This document shows positions 9,991 through 17,653 of a stretch of DNA of 64,000 bases, piece after piece. Source of the DNA: Limimaricola sp. (GTDB lineage: Bacteria > Pseudomonadota > Alphaproteobacteria > Rhodobacterales > Rhodobacteraceae). The notes under the pieces are model-generated. The model worked only from the letters and a program-made list of their open reading frames with translations. It made no database searches and was not told where the DNA came from. A program made the position numbers and the translations under genes. Position 1 is the first letter of the stretch; every line of letters starts with the position of its first letter. The stretch is from positions 806,001 through 870,000 of the forward strand of contig NZ_WGLM01000002.1 in assembly GCF_016125575.1 (NCBI RefSeq), given 5' to 3'.

Positions 9991-10019
9991 TGTATACCAT
10001 TGCACACAATGCAGATCAA
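9991..10019 (-). promoter_or_regulatory. acnA promoter with palindromic operator in the spacer
   Basis: On the minus strand a -35 of TTGATC (10014–10019) and a -10 of TATACA (9991–9996) are separated by exactly 17 bp, about 90 bp before the acnA start. The spacer contains a 14-bp inverted repeat, CATTG-N4-CAATG (9998–10011). A protein bound there would block RNA polymerase, so a repressor is the simplest reading. The factor is unknown. Confidence 0.55.
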
Positions 10020-10145
10020 GGGCGTCCAAATCGCATTTCTCTCGCATATCCTTGATTGGTCATTACAACCGTGCTGGCCTAGACCAGTAGGGTGAAAAAG
10101 GGATGGAGACGGTGACTGGCACCGGCGCCAACCCCGGGCCAAGAG

Positions 10146-10877
10146 GTGACGGTGGCTGTGACGAAGAGGTTGATCGGGGTGTTTAAGGATGTGGCGCTGG
10201 CGCTTGGCGTCGCGGTTTTGACGTCACAGGCTGCGCAAGCACAGAACGGGCCTGTCGTGGTTGAACTTTACACGTCGCAAGGGTGCTCTTCGTGTCCGCC
10301 TGCCGATGACCTGTTGCGCCAGATGGCGTCACGCGACGACGTTATCGCGTTGGCTCTTCATGTTGATTACTGGGATTACATCGGCTGGAAGGATGCCTTT
10401 GGTAGTCCGGCATTCACCGCACGGCAGCATCGCTACGCGCTCGCCGCCAATTCGCGGATGGTATATACACCACAATTCATCATTTCTGGCGTGGCCCGGA
10501 TCGAGGGCGCGCGGACGATGGACCTGATGGACGGCATTCGTGCCCAGGCAGGAATCGATACCGGGATCACCGTGCGGGCGACCCGTGCGGGAGGACAAAT
10601 TCACATTGTTGCGCAAAGCGCAGGCCCCTTGTCGCAAGCGGTTCTGGTGCAGCTTGTGCGCTACTTGCCGCAGGAAACCGTTTCGATCACCCGCGGCGAG
10701 AACGAGGGGCGCACCCTGACTTATGCCAATATCGTGACGGATTGGGATACGTTGGGCCAGTGGACTGGGCAGGCGCCCTTCACCACCGACGTGAAAGCCG
10801 AGGACTCGCGCGGCGTCGTCGTGATCGTGCAGCAACCGGGGCCGGGGCCGATCCTTGCGGCCGCGCGTCTGCAATAG
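10146..10877 (+). CDS. DUF1223 thioredoxin-fold secreted protein
   Basis: 243 residues. An N-terminal hydrophobic segment ending TSQAAQA looks like a cleavable signal peptide (about residues 12–32), so the mature protein is probably periplasmic. It then shows the DUF1223 signature VVELYTSQGCSSCPPADDLL, a CxxC thioredoxin-like site, followed by LHVDYWDYIGWKD and VYTPQFIISG. The molecular function of the family is unknown to me. Three in-frame GTG codons (10146, 10152, 10158) compete as starts after AAGAGG; no ATG is available. It is transcribed away from acnA. Confidence 0.88.
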   Translation: MTVAVTKRLIGVFKDVALALGVAVLTSQAAQAQNGPVVVELYTSQGCSSCPPADDLLRQMASRDDVIALALHVDYWDYIGWKDAFGSPAFTARQHRYALAANSRMVYTPQFIISGVARIEGARTMDLMDGIRAQAGIDTGITVRATRAGGQIHIVAQSAGPLSQAVLVQLVRYLPQETVSITRGENEGRTLTYANIVTDWDTLGQWTGQAPFTTDVKAEDSRGVVVIVQQPGPGPILAAARLQ

Positions 10878-10883
10878 GCTCGC

Positions 10884-11792
10884 TCAGGGCTTCCAGCGAC
10901 GGTGAATCCAGAACCATTGCTCGGGGTTGCGGGCAATACGAGCTTCGAGCCGACGAGTCATTTCCGTGGTCATGGTCAATGGATCGGAATGCGCAATTGG
11001 CCGTTCGATCTCGATCTCGAACGAGAGGCCGTCAGGTTGGCGGGTGCCGAAATAGGGCACCAGCAGCGCATCGAATTTCAACGCGAAGTCGGCAGCGGAG
11101 GTCGAGGTGAGGGCGGGTTTGCCGAGGAAAGGGATGCGCGGCGACTTGATGACGCGCACGTCAAAAAGAATGGTCGCCATGCCGCCCGATTTCAGGTGGC
11201 GCGCAAAACCGAATGTGCCCTTGTGGCCCTGCGGAAAAACCGGTCCGCTGGTCTCGGTCATGCTGCGGGCGTAGTGGGCATTGAAAAAGCGGTTCCGCGC
11301 CGGGCGGTAAAGGCCGCCGATCCGGTACCCGCGCGCGGTCAGCGCCTGACGCGGCGCTTCGTAATTGCCGAAATGGCCGGTCACGAAGATGACGGGCCGG
11401 CCGGCGGCGCGGGCCTCTTCCACGGCGGCCAGCCCTTCCCCCTTGATCGGCGTGCCCGCGAGGTGGCGGCCAAAATCGCGCCAGGAATAGTTCTCGATCA
11501 GGGTGCGGCCGAAATTGTCGCAGACCGCGTCGGCGATGCGGCGGCGTTCGGAGGCGGGCATGTCGGGGTGGATCATCGCAAGGTTCGCCTCGGCCCTGCG
11601 GCGGTATCCAAGTGCCGGTCCGATCACGCGACGCAGGACCGCGCCCATGGCCGTCACGCGCGTGCGGTAGGGTAGGGCAAGGATCGCACCGATCAGCCCG
11701 CGCAGCGCAAGGTTCGACAGCCAGTCGGCGGCGGTGCCAAGGCCGTTGCGAAGGCTGGTCAGGGTGGCGGGGGGCGCGGGGCGCGGGGCCAT
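10884..11792 (-). CDS. LpxL/HtrB-type lysophospholipid acyltransferase
   Basis: Membrane acyltransferase of the lipid A late-acyltransferase family (302 residues). It has an N-terminal hydrophobic segment (LALRGLIGAILALPYRT), the catalytic HX4E-type motif VTGHFGNYEA, and the C-terminal NPEQWFWIHRRWKP that is diagnostic of LpxL/LpxM proteins. The start at 11792 follows AAGGA; a longer frame to 11846 has no such site. It lies 75 bp downstream of the fliG-like gene on the same strand and could be in its transcript. Whether it acts on lipid A or another acceptor cannot be told here. Confidence 0.88.
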   Translation of the reverse strand: MAPRPAPPATLTSLRNGLGTAADWLSNLALRGLIGAILALPYRTRVTAMGAVLRRVIGPALGYRRRAEANLAMIHPDMPASERRRIADAVCDNFGRTLIENYSWRDFGRHLAGTPIKGEGLAAVEEARAAGRPVIFVTGHFGNYEAPRQALTARGYRIGGLYRPARNRFFNAHYARSMTETSGPVFPQGHKGTFGFARHLKSGGMATILFDVRVIKSPRIPFLGKPALTSTSAADFALKFDALLVPYFGTRQPDGLSFEIEIERPIAHSDPLTMTTEMTRRLEARIARNPEQWFWIHRRWKP

Positions 11793-11867
11793 GGGCGGTC
11801 CTTGTAGCAGCCTTCGCGATATATCGCGGGCACCTGCATGCGGCAACCCGCTGGACGCCTCACGCGC

Positions 11868-12950
11868 TCAGCCGGCGTCGGCGCTCGCGTCGTCCTCGGG
11901 CGTGTTGAGGGTGATCTCGCGCGTATCGGCAAGCTCGCGGATAGCGGCGACAACGGCCCCTTGCGCGGCCTCGCCATCGGCCGGGCGAACCTTTCCCTTC
12001 TCGGCAATGCCGTCGCGCAGTTGTTCGGCCATGCGTTTGGAGAGGCCCGCCAGAAGGAATTCGGCAACGGGCGCGGTGGCGGGCATGGCGAAAGCGGCGG
12101 CAAGCGCGGTGACCAGATCGGCTTCGTCCACAGCGCGGAGCGCGCGGGGGACGTCGCCCTGTGCCAGCCTTGCAGGAATATCGAGAAACGTAAAAATCGC
12201 GCGACGCACCTGTTCGGCAAAGGCGGCATCGGTCTGGCCCAGCCCCTCAAGGACGTCCTCGCGGGTTGCGGCGCTGGACGAATTGAGGATTGCACCGAGC
12301 CGTTGGTCGGGCGGGTGGCCAAAAACCGGCGCGGCGCCGACGCCGAAGGTTTCGGCAAGGCACTGTCCGATAAGGTTCACCCGTTCGGGCGGGACCTTGG
12401 CGACGCGCGATATCGCGTAGGCGATGCGCCGCGCGCGCTCCCCGGGCATGAGTGCCAGAACGGCCGCAGCCTTGGACACCGGTAGTTTTGCCATTGCTAT
12501 TGCGCAAACCTCGACCGCCTCGGCCTGCAACGGTGCGACAAGATCGGCCGGTTCGAGGGCGGCAAGGCCGCGCCACGGATCCTCTGGTTCAGTCTTGCCG
12601 GCCTCGCGCCGGAGCTGGGCCAGCGCCTCTGGGCTGATCTGGTCGCCCAGCGCGTCCAGAACACCCTCCATCCCGCCTGCATCGGAGATTGCCAGCCCGT
12701 CAAGTTCCGCGAGGAATTCCTGTGCAATGGTCATCAAGGTGCCTCGGTCGACCTTGCGCAGCGCGGCAAGCTCGCGCGTGAGTGCCAGTTGCAGGTCTTG
12801 GGGCAGGCCGGTCAGGGTGATCTTCTGGCCGGCGCTGATCAGGAGTTGCAGTACGACGGCGGCCTTGCGCCGACGGGTCAGCATGGCCCGGCCGTTCCCT
12901 GGCGCGGGAGGTACGTCTGGCGCTGGCTGAGGCGGGCTGATGGTGGTCAT
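11868..12950 (-). CDS. FliG-like flagellar motor switch protein (orphan)
   Basis: 360 residues. After a Pro-rich N-terminus it shows RRRKAAVVLQLLISAG, then helical repeats. The C-terminal part (about residues 305–350) aligns with the FliG rotor domain: LSKRMAEQLRDGIAEKGKVR corresponds to the torque helix. The conserved Arg and first Asp are kept, but the second Asp of the usual RDD is Gly. No other flagellar gene is nearby, unlike typical fliG loci, so it may be a second rotor-type protein or have another role. It starts 49 bp after the HTH-less AHL-binding gene and probably shares its transcript. The ATG at 12950 follows AGGGA. Confidence 0.75.
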   Translation of the reverse strand: MTTISPPQPAPDVPPAPGNGRAMLTRRRKAAVVLQLLISAGQKITLTGLPQDLQLALTRELAALRKVDRGTLMTIAQEFLAELDGLAISDAGGMEGVLDALGDQISPEALAQLRREAGKTEPEDPWRGLAALEPADLVAPLQAEAVEVCAIAMAKLPVSKAAAVLALMPGERARRIAYAISRVAKVPPERVNLIGQCLAETFGVGAAPVFGHPPDQRLGAILNSSSAATREDVLEGLGQTDAAFAEQVRRAIFTFLDIPARLAQGDVPRALRAVDEADLVTALAAAFAMPATAPVAEFLLAGLSKRMAEQLRDGIAEKGKVRPADGEAAQGAVVAAIRELADTREITLNTPEDDASADAG

Positions 12951-12999
12951 GCGGTCCCTGCGTAGGGGCGCAGTCAACCGCAAAGAAGTGAACGCAGGG

Positions 13000-13542
13000 T
13001 TACTTCTTGTCGGGTTTCTTCAGACCAGCGTCCGGGGAGGGATCCTGTGTGGCCTGGTCGGAATGGGTGAAACGCACCGAAAGCTGCCGCAGTCTTTCAC
13101 GATCAGCGGGGTCCGACAGGTTGTTGCGCGCGGTCCATTCGTGCAGCCGAGTGGTATCGGTCGCGTAGGCCGCGATTTCCTCATCGGTGAATTCGCGGCT
13201 TGCATGGGCATATCCCGAAACGCTACGAGTGCCGCCGCCCTCGCACGCGAATGCCACGCCGTAGTTCATGCCGTAGTCCTTCGCACGGCTCAGCACACCG
13301 GCGGGATCGTTGGCAGCAAGATCCGACCAGCGGATCCAGCCGGTATTGGCAAAGCACCAGGCCACGATCGGATCCTGCAGAACCATTCCGCTTTCGGAAT
13401 AGACCTTGCGCCAGCCCGAAGGATAAGTTTGGAATATGAAATCCGATGCAGTGTAATTTATATGAAACGCCAAGGCAAAGCCGACGGGTGTCCGCTCGTG
13501 TAGATCGAGAAGGAGGGATTCGATCCTTGAATAGTCCGACAT
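13000..13542 (-). CDS. LuxR-type autoinducer-binding domain protein lacking the HTH
   Basis: 180 residues, corresponding only to the N-terminal signal-binding domain of LuxR regulators. The residues that contact acyl-homoserine lactone in the family are all present: W44, Y48, D57, P58, W72 and the glycine of YGMNYG (91/95). After the domain (about residue 150) the chain ends in a charged tail (SDQATQDPSPDAGLKKPDKK) with no helix-turn-helix and no sign of a frameshifted one. It is clearly paralogous to the divergent LuxR protein at 13670 (shared LQDP, NTG-IRWS and GM-YG blocks). It probably binds a signal but not DNA, and could sequester the signal, form heterodimers with LuxR, or act on a protein partner. 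Confidence 0.85.
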   Translation of the reverse strand: MSDYSRIESLLLDLHERTPVGFALAFHINYTASDFIFQTYPSGWRKVYSESGMVLQDPIVAWCFANTGWIRWSDLAANDPAGVLSRAKDYGMNYGVAFACEGGGTRSVSGYAHASREFTDEEIAAYATDTTRLHEWTARNNLSDPADRERLRQLSVRFTHSDQATQDPSPDAGLKKPDKK

Positions 13543-13587
13543 CCTTGAGCCCCCATGGCTGGCGTTCGCTGCAGAGTCATCTTATCT

Positions 13588-13617
13588 TTGGCATTATGCA
13601 ATAGAGCGGGTTATGGG
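13588..13617 (+). promoter_or_regulatory. Possible luxR promoter with GCATTATGC palindrome
   Basis: In the 127-bp gap between the divergent quorum-sensing genes, TTGGCA (13588–13593) matches a -35 in five of six bases. A weak -10 (TATGGG, 13612–13617) lies 18 bp downstream. The 9-bp palindrome GCATTATGC (13591–13599) overlaps the -35. Judged by eye; low certainty. Confidence 0.3.
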
Positions 13618-13669
13618 GTCGACCTCAACACCCAAGGCGACGTCGCGACTGTTTCAATCGGGGTAAGAG

Positions 13670-14278
13670 ATGACTGGGCAACTCGGGCCGCAAGACCTGC
13701 CCATACTCGCCAAGGCTGGATACTACCTTGCGCTGCGTGTCGGTTTCGCGTTCCCGCTTGAGGAGATTAACGCGCTGCCTTCGGCTTGGGTCGAGCTCTA
13801 CACGGCCGAGCGTCTGATGTTGCAGGATCCGGTGATTCGCTGGGTCTATACCAACACCGGGACGATTCGCTGGAGCGAGATTTGCGATGACGATCCAGGC
13901 GACGTCATGCGTAAGGCGCGCGAATTTGGCATGCGCTATGGCCTCTGTGTGGCGGTTTCCGACCCGGTTGACGAAGGTCAGCGCTCTTTCGGGTCATTCG
14001 CGCGGCCCGACCGCGAATTCATGGATGACGAGATCAATCTGCTAAGCGATTTCGTCGCGCGCACCCATCGTGCGAAGGCCCCCCCCACCAATGTGACCCT
14101 CGCGGAAATCGAGGCGCTGCGCATGGTCAAACAGGGCAAGCGCTTGAAGGAAATCGCGTATCAGCTTGGCGTGTCAGAAGGCGCGGTCAAGCAGCGGCTG
14201 AAAAACGCCAAGCTGAAGCTGGGTGCGAAGACAGGCGCGCAGGCCGCCGCATTGGCCAGCCAGTTCGGCCTGATCTGA
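13670..14278 (+). CDS. LuxR-family quorum-sensing transcription factor
   Basis: 202 residues with two domains. The N-terminal autoinducer-binding domain (1–130) has conserved W40, Y44, D53, P54 and W68. The C-terminal LuxR helix-turn-helix (about 140–200) contains VTLAEIEALRMVKQGKRLKE and GVSEGAVKQRLKNAKLKLG. It responds to acyl-homoserine lactones and regulates transcription, presumably including luxI, which starts 116 bp downstream on the same strand. The start ATG at 13670 has only a weak GGGTAAGAG upstream. It is slightly shorter than typical LuxR proteins (about 240) because the N-terminus is compact. Confidence 0.92.
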   Translation: MTGQLGPQDLPILAKAGYYLALRVGFAFPLEEINALPSAWVELYTAERLMLQDPVIRWVYTNTGTIRWSEICDDDPGDVMRKAREFGMRYGLCVAVSDPVDEGQRSFGSFARPDREFMDDEINLLSDFVARTHRAKAPPTNVTLAEIEALRMVKQGKRLKEIAYQLGVSEGAVKQRLKNAKLKLGAKTGAQAAALASQFGLI

Positions 14279-14292
14279 TATCTCACGCCTTC

Positions 14293-14312
14293 CTGCTGTG
14301 GCAGAATTGGAC
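14293..14312 (+). promoter_or_regulatory. Candidate lux box upstream of luxI
   Basis: Inverted repeat CTGC-N4-GCAG (14293–14304) lies directly upstream of a -35-like TTGGAC (14307–14312), about 90 bp before luxI. LuxR-activated promoters typically carry the box abutting the -35 element, which this spacing mimics. No convincing -10 follows, so this is a weak call. Confidence 0.25.
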
Positions 14313-14394
14313 CCGTCACCAAGACGGCGTCGGCTTTGGATTAACAATCGTAAGATTCCGGAGCTAAATGGATTCGCCATAAAGGAGAGTGCAC

Positions 14395-15048
14395 ATGGAA
14401 CTGATAACCTTTGAATTGCTTGACCAATACCGCTACGGCGCGGCCTTCGTCGACTACCTGCGACTGCGCAAGCGGTTCTTTGTCGATGGCCTGCACTGGG
14501 GCATTCCGCATGACGCCCGAGTCGAGATGGACCAGTATGACAACCCGCAAGCCTATTATTCGCTGGTTTTGCGGGATGGCGAGGTGATTGCCGGGGCAAG
14601 GATGTTGCCCACCACGGCCACATGGGGCGAGCATAGCTATATGCTGCGCGATGCCTGCCTTGGCCGGTTGTCGAGCATTCCGGCAGAACTTGCTGGCGGC
14701 GATCTGCGGACCGAGAAGGTGTGGGAGTGCACCCGTCTGGTGATCTCCGACAAGGTGACTGGCATGGAGGACCGCACGCGGTGTCTCGACCTGATCGTCG
14801 AGGGGCTTGCCGAAGTGGCCGAGGCGCAGGGCGGAGAGCGGCTGATGTCGCTGTCGAACCTGTGGTTGCTGCGGTCCTTGCGCAAGCTGGGGTATGATGC
14901 GGAGCTTATGGGGGCGCCCTATGTCAACGCCGATGACGGGCACAAATACGCCGTGATGGCGATCCCGGTCACGCGCAGCCTGCCTGTCATGCCGCAGCCG
15001 ACACACCGTCCACAGCCGATGCCGTTGCACGCACCGTCGATGGTCTGA
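14395..15048 (+). CDS. Acyl-homoserine-lactone synthase (LuxI family)
   Basis: Makes an acyl-homoserine lactone signal from S-adenosylmethionine and an acyl-ACP or acyl-CoA. It has 217 residues and the invariant LuxI residues R25, F29, W35, D46, D49, the arginine of IAGARMLPTT and the glutamate of WECTRLVIS. The start at 14395 is placed by AAAGGAG at 14381–14387; a GTG at 14389 is too close to that site. The Pro/His-rich C-terminus (MPQPTHRPQPMPLHAPSMV) is longer than usual. It probably forms a circuit with the adjacent luxR and the HTH-less receptor; the acyl chain cannot be predicted. Confidence 0.94.
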   Translation: MELITFELLDQYRYGAAFVDYLRLRKRFFVDGLHWGIPHDARVEMDQYDNPQAYYSLVLRDGEVIAGARMLPTTATWGEHSYMLRDACLGRLSSIPAELAGGDLRTEKVWECTRLVISDKVTGMEDRTRCLDLIVEGLAEVAEAQGGERLMSLSNLWLLRSLRKLGYDAELMGAPYVNADDGHKYAVMAIPVTRSLPVMPQPTHRPQPMPLHAPSMV

Positions 15049-15114
15049 ACCGGCGGGTCATGCCTGCATGTCGTGCCGTGCGCCCCGAAGCGGGCGCGCG
15101 GGTGGAGGGGGCAT

Positions 15115-16419
15115 TCAAGCGCCGAAGACGCGGCCGAAGATCGTGTCGACGTGCTTGGTGTGGTAGCCGAGGTCGAATTTTTCGGCGACCTCGGCCGGCG
15201 AAAGAGCCGCTGTCACCTCGGGATCGGCCAGAAGCTCGGACTGGAAGTCCGCGCCGCGCTCCCAGACCTTCATCGCGTTGCGCTGGACGAGGCGATAGGC
15301 ATCCTCGCGACTGACACCCTTTTGCGTCAGGGCCAGCAGCACTCGCTGGCTCATGACCAACCCTTTGAACTGGTTGAGGTTGCGCAGCATGTTCTCGGGG
15401 TGCACGACGAGGTTTTCGACCAGCCCTGCCAGCCGGTGCAGCGCGAAATCGAGGGTGATGGTGGCGTCCGGCGCGATGGCGCGTTCGACCGAGGAATGGC
15501 TGATGTCGCGCTCGTGCCAAAGCGCCACGTTCTCCAAAGCTGGCGTGACTGCTCCGCGCACGAGGCGGGCAAGGCCTGTCAGGTTCTCGCTGAGGACCGG
15601 GTTGCGCTTGTGCGGCATCGCGCTCGATCCCTTCTGGCCGGGCGAGAAGTATTCCTCGGCCTCCAGCACCTCGGTGCGCTGCATGTGGCGGATCTCGATC
15701 GCGATGTTCTCGATGCTGCTGGCGATCACGCCCAGCGTGGCGAAGAACATCGCGTGGCGGTCGCGCGGGATGACCTGCGTGCTGATCGGCTCGGGTCGCA
15801 GGCCCAGCATCTTGCAGACATGCTCTTCCACCGCCGGGTCGATGTTGGCGAAGGTGCCCACCGCGCCCGAGATCGCGCCGGTGGCCACTTCCCATTTGGC
15901 CTTTTCCAGCCGGTTCTTGTTGCGGTCCATCTCGGCGTAGAAGCGCGCGAAGGTCAGGCCCATCGTCGTGGGTTCGGCATGAATGCCGTGGCTGCGGCCG
16001 ATGCGCAGGGTCATCTTGTGCTCGTAGGCGCGTTTTTTCAGCGCGGCCAGCACGCGGTCCAGCGCGGTCAGCAGCAAGTCGGCCGCGCGGACCAGTTGCA
16101 CGTTAAGCGCGGTGTCGAGCACGTCGGACGAGGTCATGCCCTGGTGAACGAACCGGGCCTCTTCAGCGCCGATATGCTCGGCCAGGTGGGTCAGGAAGGC
16201 GATGACGTCATGCTTGGTCACCGCCTCGATCTCGTCGATGCGGGCCACGTCGAAGGTCACGTCCTTGGCCCTCCAGACGGCTTTGGCGTTTTCCTTGGGG
16301 ATCACGCCGAGGGCAGCCTGCGCGTCGCAGGCATGGGCCTCGATCTCGTACCAGATGCGGAACTTGGTCTCGGGCGACCAGATGGCGACCATCTCGGGGC
16401 GGGAATAGCGGGGGATCAT
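15115..16419 (-). CDS. purB: Adenylosuccinate lyase
   Basis: Cleaves SAICAR and adenylosuccinate, releasing fumarate, in purine synthesis. It has 434 residues with the fumarase-superfamily signature GSSAMPHKRNP, the catalytic-region motif GRSHGIHAEPTTMG and the early block MTSSDVLDTAL. The ATG at 16419 has AAAGGTG upstream on its strand; an in-frame GTG three codons earlier (16428) is less well placed. It converges on luxI. Confidence 0.97.
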   Translation of the reverse strand: MIPRYSRPEMVAIWSPETKFRIWYEIEAHACDAQAALGVIPKENAKAVWRAKDVTFDVARIDEIEAVTKHDVIAFLTHLAEHIGAEEARFVHQGMTSSDVLDTALNVQLVRAADLLLTALDRVLAALKKRAYEHKMTLRIGRSHGIHAEPTTMGLTFARFYAEMDRNKNRLEKAKWEVATGAISGAVGTFANIDPAVEEHVCKMLGLRPEPISTQVIPRDRHAMFFATLGVIASSIENIAIEIRHMQRTEVLEAEEYFSPGQKGSSAMPHKRNPVLSENLTGLARLVRGAVTPALENVALWHERDISHSSVERAIAPDATITLDFALHRLAGLVENLVVHPENMLRNLNQFKGLVMSQRVLLALTQKGVSREDAYRLVQRNAMKVWERGADFQSELLADPEVTAALSPAEVAEKFDLGYHTKHVDTIFGRVFGA

Positions 16420-16500
16420 GGCCGTCACCTTTACAGTTGGGTTCGCGGACTGGGCGCGTCATAAGGCGGCAGGCGTCCGGTCACAAGACGGCGGGTGGAG

Positions 16501-16923
16501 ATGATGCTGGGACGTGACGATTTCGCGGGGCGGTGGCGACTGGAGCGGCGGATCGACGACCGCCTTAGCGGGCAGGAGGGCCGGTTGAGTGGCGAAGCAA
16601 TGCTGACGCCCGAGGGTGACGATGCATTGGCCTATGCCGAAATGGGGCAACTGCGCCTTGGCGGCGGTCCGCCGATGGAGGCTGTTCGGCGTTATCGCTG
16701 GGTTTTTGGACCGACCGGGGTGTCTGTCAGTTTCGACGACGGGCGCCCGTTCCACCGTTTCGTGCCGGAAGGCCACATCGCCGGGACCGATCATCCCTGC
16801 GGCGCCGACCTGTACCGCGTGCGCTACGATTTTACGCGATGGCCGCGCTGGCAGGCGGTCTGGGAGGTGCGTGGTCCGCGCAAGGACTACGTTTCGGTCT
16901 CGCACTATTCCCCGATTGGCTGA
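16501..16923 (+). CDS. DUF6314 family protein
   Basis: About 140 residues, soluble, with no signal peptide. The pattern DDFAGRWRLERRIDDRLSG, LSGEAMLTP, YRWVFGPTGVSVSFDDGRPFH and DLYRVRYDF resembles the DUF6314 family, a small beta-rich fold of unknown function. Alternative starts are the GTG at 16495 and the ATGs at 16501 and 16504, next to GGTGGAG. It is divergent from purB and followed 72 bp later by bioY, possibly as one unit. Confidence 0.75.
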   Translation: MMLGRDDFAGRWRLERRIDDRLSGQEGRLSGEAMLTPEGDDALAYAEMGQLRLGGGPPMEAVRRYRWVFGPTGVSVSFDDGRPFHRFVPEGHIAGTDHPCGADLYRVRYDFTRWPRWQAVWEVRGPRKDYVSVSHYSPIG

Positions 16924-16925
16924 GC

Positions 16926-16939
16926 CCTTGCGCGCAAGG
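16926..16939. promoter_or_regulatory. 14-bp perfect palindrome before bioY
   Basis: CCTTGCGCGCAAGG is a perfect palindrome 3 bp after the DUF6314 stop and 57 bp before the bioY start. It could be a regulator site for bioY. It does not resemble the BioR box as I know it, so the factor is unassigned. Confidence 0.35.
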
Positions 16940-16995
16940 CAGGCCTCGGGCAAACATTGCCGGAACGTTACAACAAGACAGGGGAGATGTGCGGC

Positions 16996-17601
16996 ATGGC
17001 CCTCACGCTCGACGACAAGGTACTGACCGAGGCTTTCGGCGCGACAAGCGGCGCGGGCCTGCGGATCCGGCAGGCAGTGCTGGTGGTGGCGGGGATCGTC
17101 CTGCTGACGGTGATGGCACAGATCAAGGTGCCCGTACCGGGATCTCCGGTTGCAATCAACATGGGCACGTTCGCAGTGCTGACCATCGGCGCGGCTTATG
17201 GCGCGCGGCTGGGACTAGCGACGATCCTTGGCTACATGCTGATCGGTGCCCTCGGCTTTGACGTGTTCCAAAGCTCCACCGCTGATCTCAACGGAATTGC
17301 CTACATGACCGGCAGCACTGGCGGTTACCTGCTGGGCTACGTTCTGGCGACGGTGACACTTGGAATGCTGGCCCGGCGTGGCTGGGACCGGTCGGTGGCA
17401 TGGATGGCGCTGGCGATGCTGATCGGCAACGCCATCATCTATGTGCCGGGCCTGCTTTGGCTTGGGCAGCTTTACGGGTGGGAGAAACCGATCCTCGCTT
17501 GGGGGCTGACGCCGTTCCTGGTTGGTGACGCCATCAAGCTGGCGCTGGCGGCCCTCCTGCTGCCCGGCGCGTGGAAGCTGGTGGGCAACGCCCGGGCGTA
17601 A
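16996..17601 (+). CDS. bioY: Biotin transporter BioY
   Basis: Substrate-binding S component for biotin uptake, working alone or with an ECF module (none nearby). It has 201 residues and about six transmembrane helices, with the BioY pattern AQIKVPVPGSPVAINMGTF, the following GAAYGARLG and TGSTGGYLLGY. The ATG at 16996 is preferred over 16987 because GGGGAG abuts the earlier ATG directly. It is followed by an intrinsic terminator. Confidence 0.94.
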   Translation: MALTLDDKVLTEAFGATSGAGLRIRQAVLVVAGIVLLTVMAQIKVPVPGSPVAINMGTFAVLTIGAAYGARLGLATILGYMLIGALGFDVFQSSTADLNGIAYMTGSTGGYLLGYVLATVTLGMLARRGWDRSVAWMALAMLIGNAIIYVPGLLWLGQLYGWEKPILAWGLTPFLVGDAIKLALAALLLPGAWKLVGNARA

Positions 17602-17622
17602 GGCGACGCAAAGATTGACAGG

Positions 17623-17653
17623 GGGCGCGAGGGGCAACCTTCGCGCCCTTTTT
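17623..17653 (+). terminator. Intrinsic terminator of bioY
   Basis: GGGCGCGA (17623–17630), a 10-base loop, TCGCGCCC (17641–17648) and then a T-run (17649–17653). It sits 22 bp after the bioY stop and just before the end of the convergent hydrolase gene. Confidence 0.85.

Noticed and set aside
8840-10090. A 416-codon plus-strand frame across acnA and its promoter
   Set aside because: It runs antisense to acnA and through its promoter; shadow frame only.
15078-15096. GC hairpin between luxI and purB as a terminator
   Set aside because: GCGCCC/GGGCGC pairs, but there is no U-tract for either gene.
15073-16464. A 463-codon plus-strand frame opposite purB
   Set aside because: Antisense shadow with biased composition. 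The minus-strand gene has catalytic motifs and a ribosome binding site.
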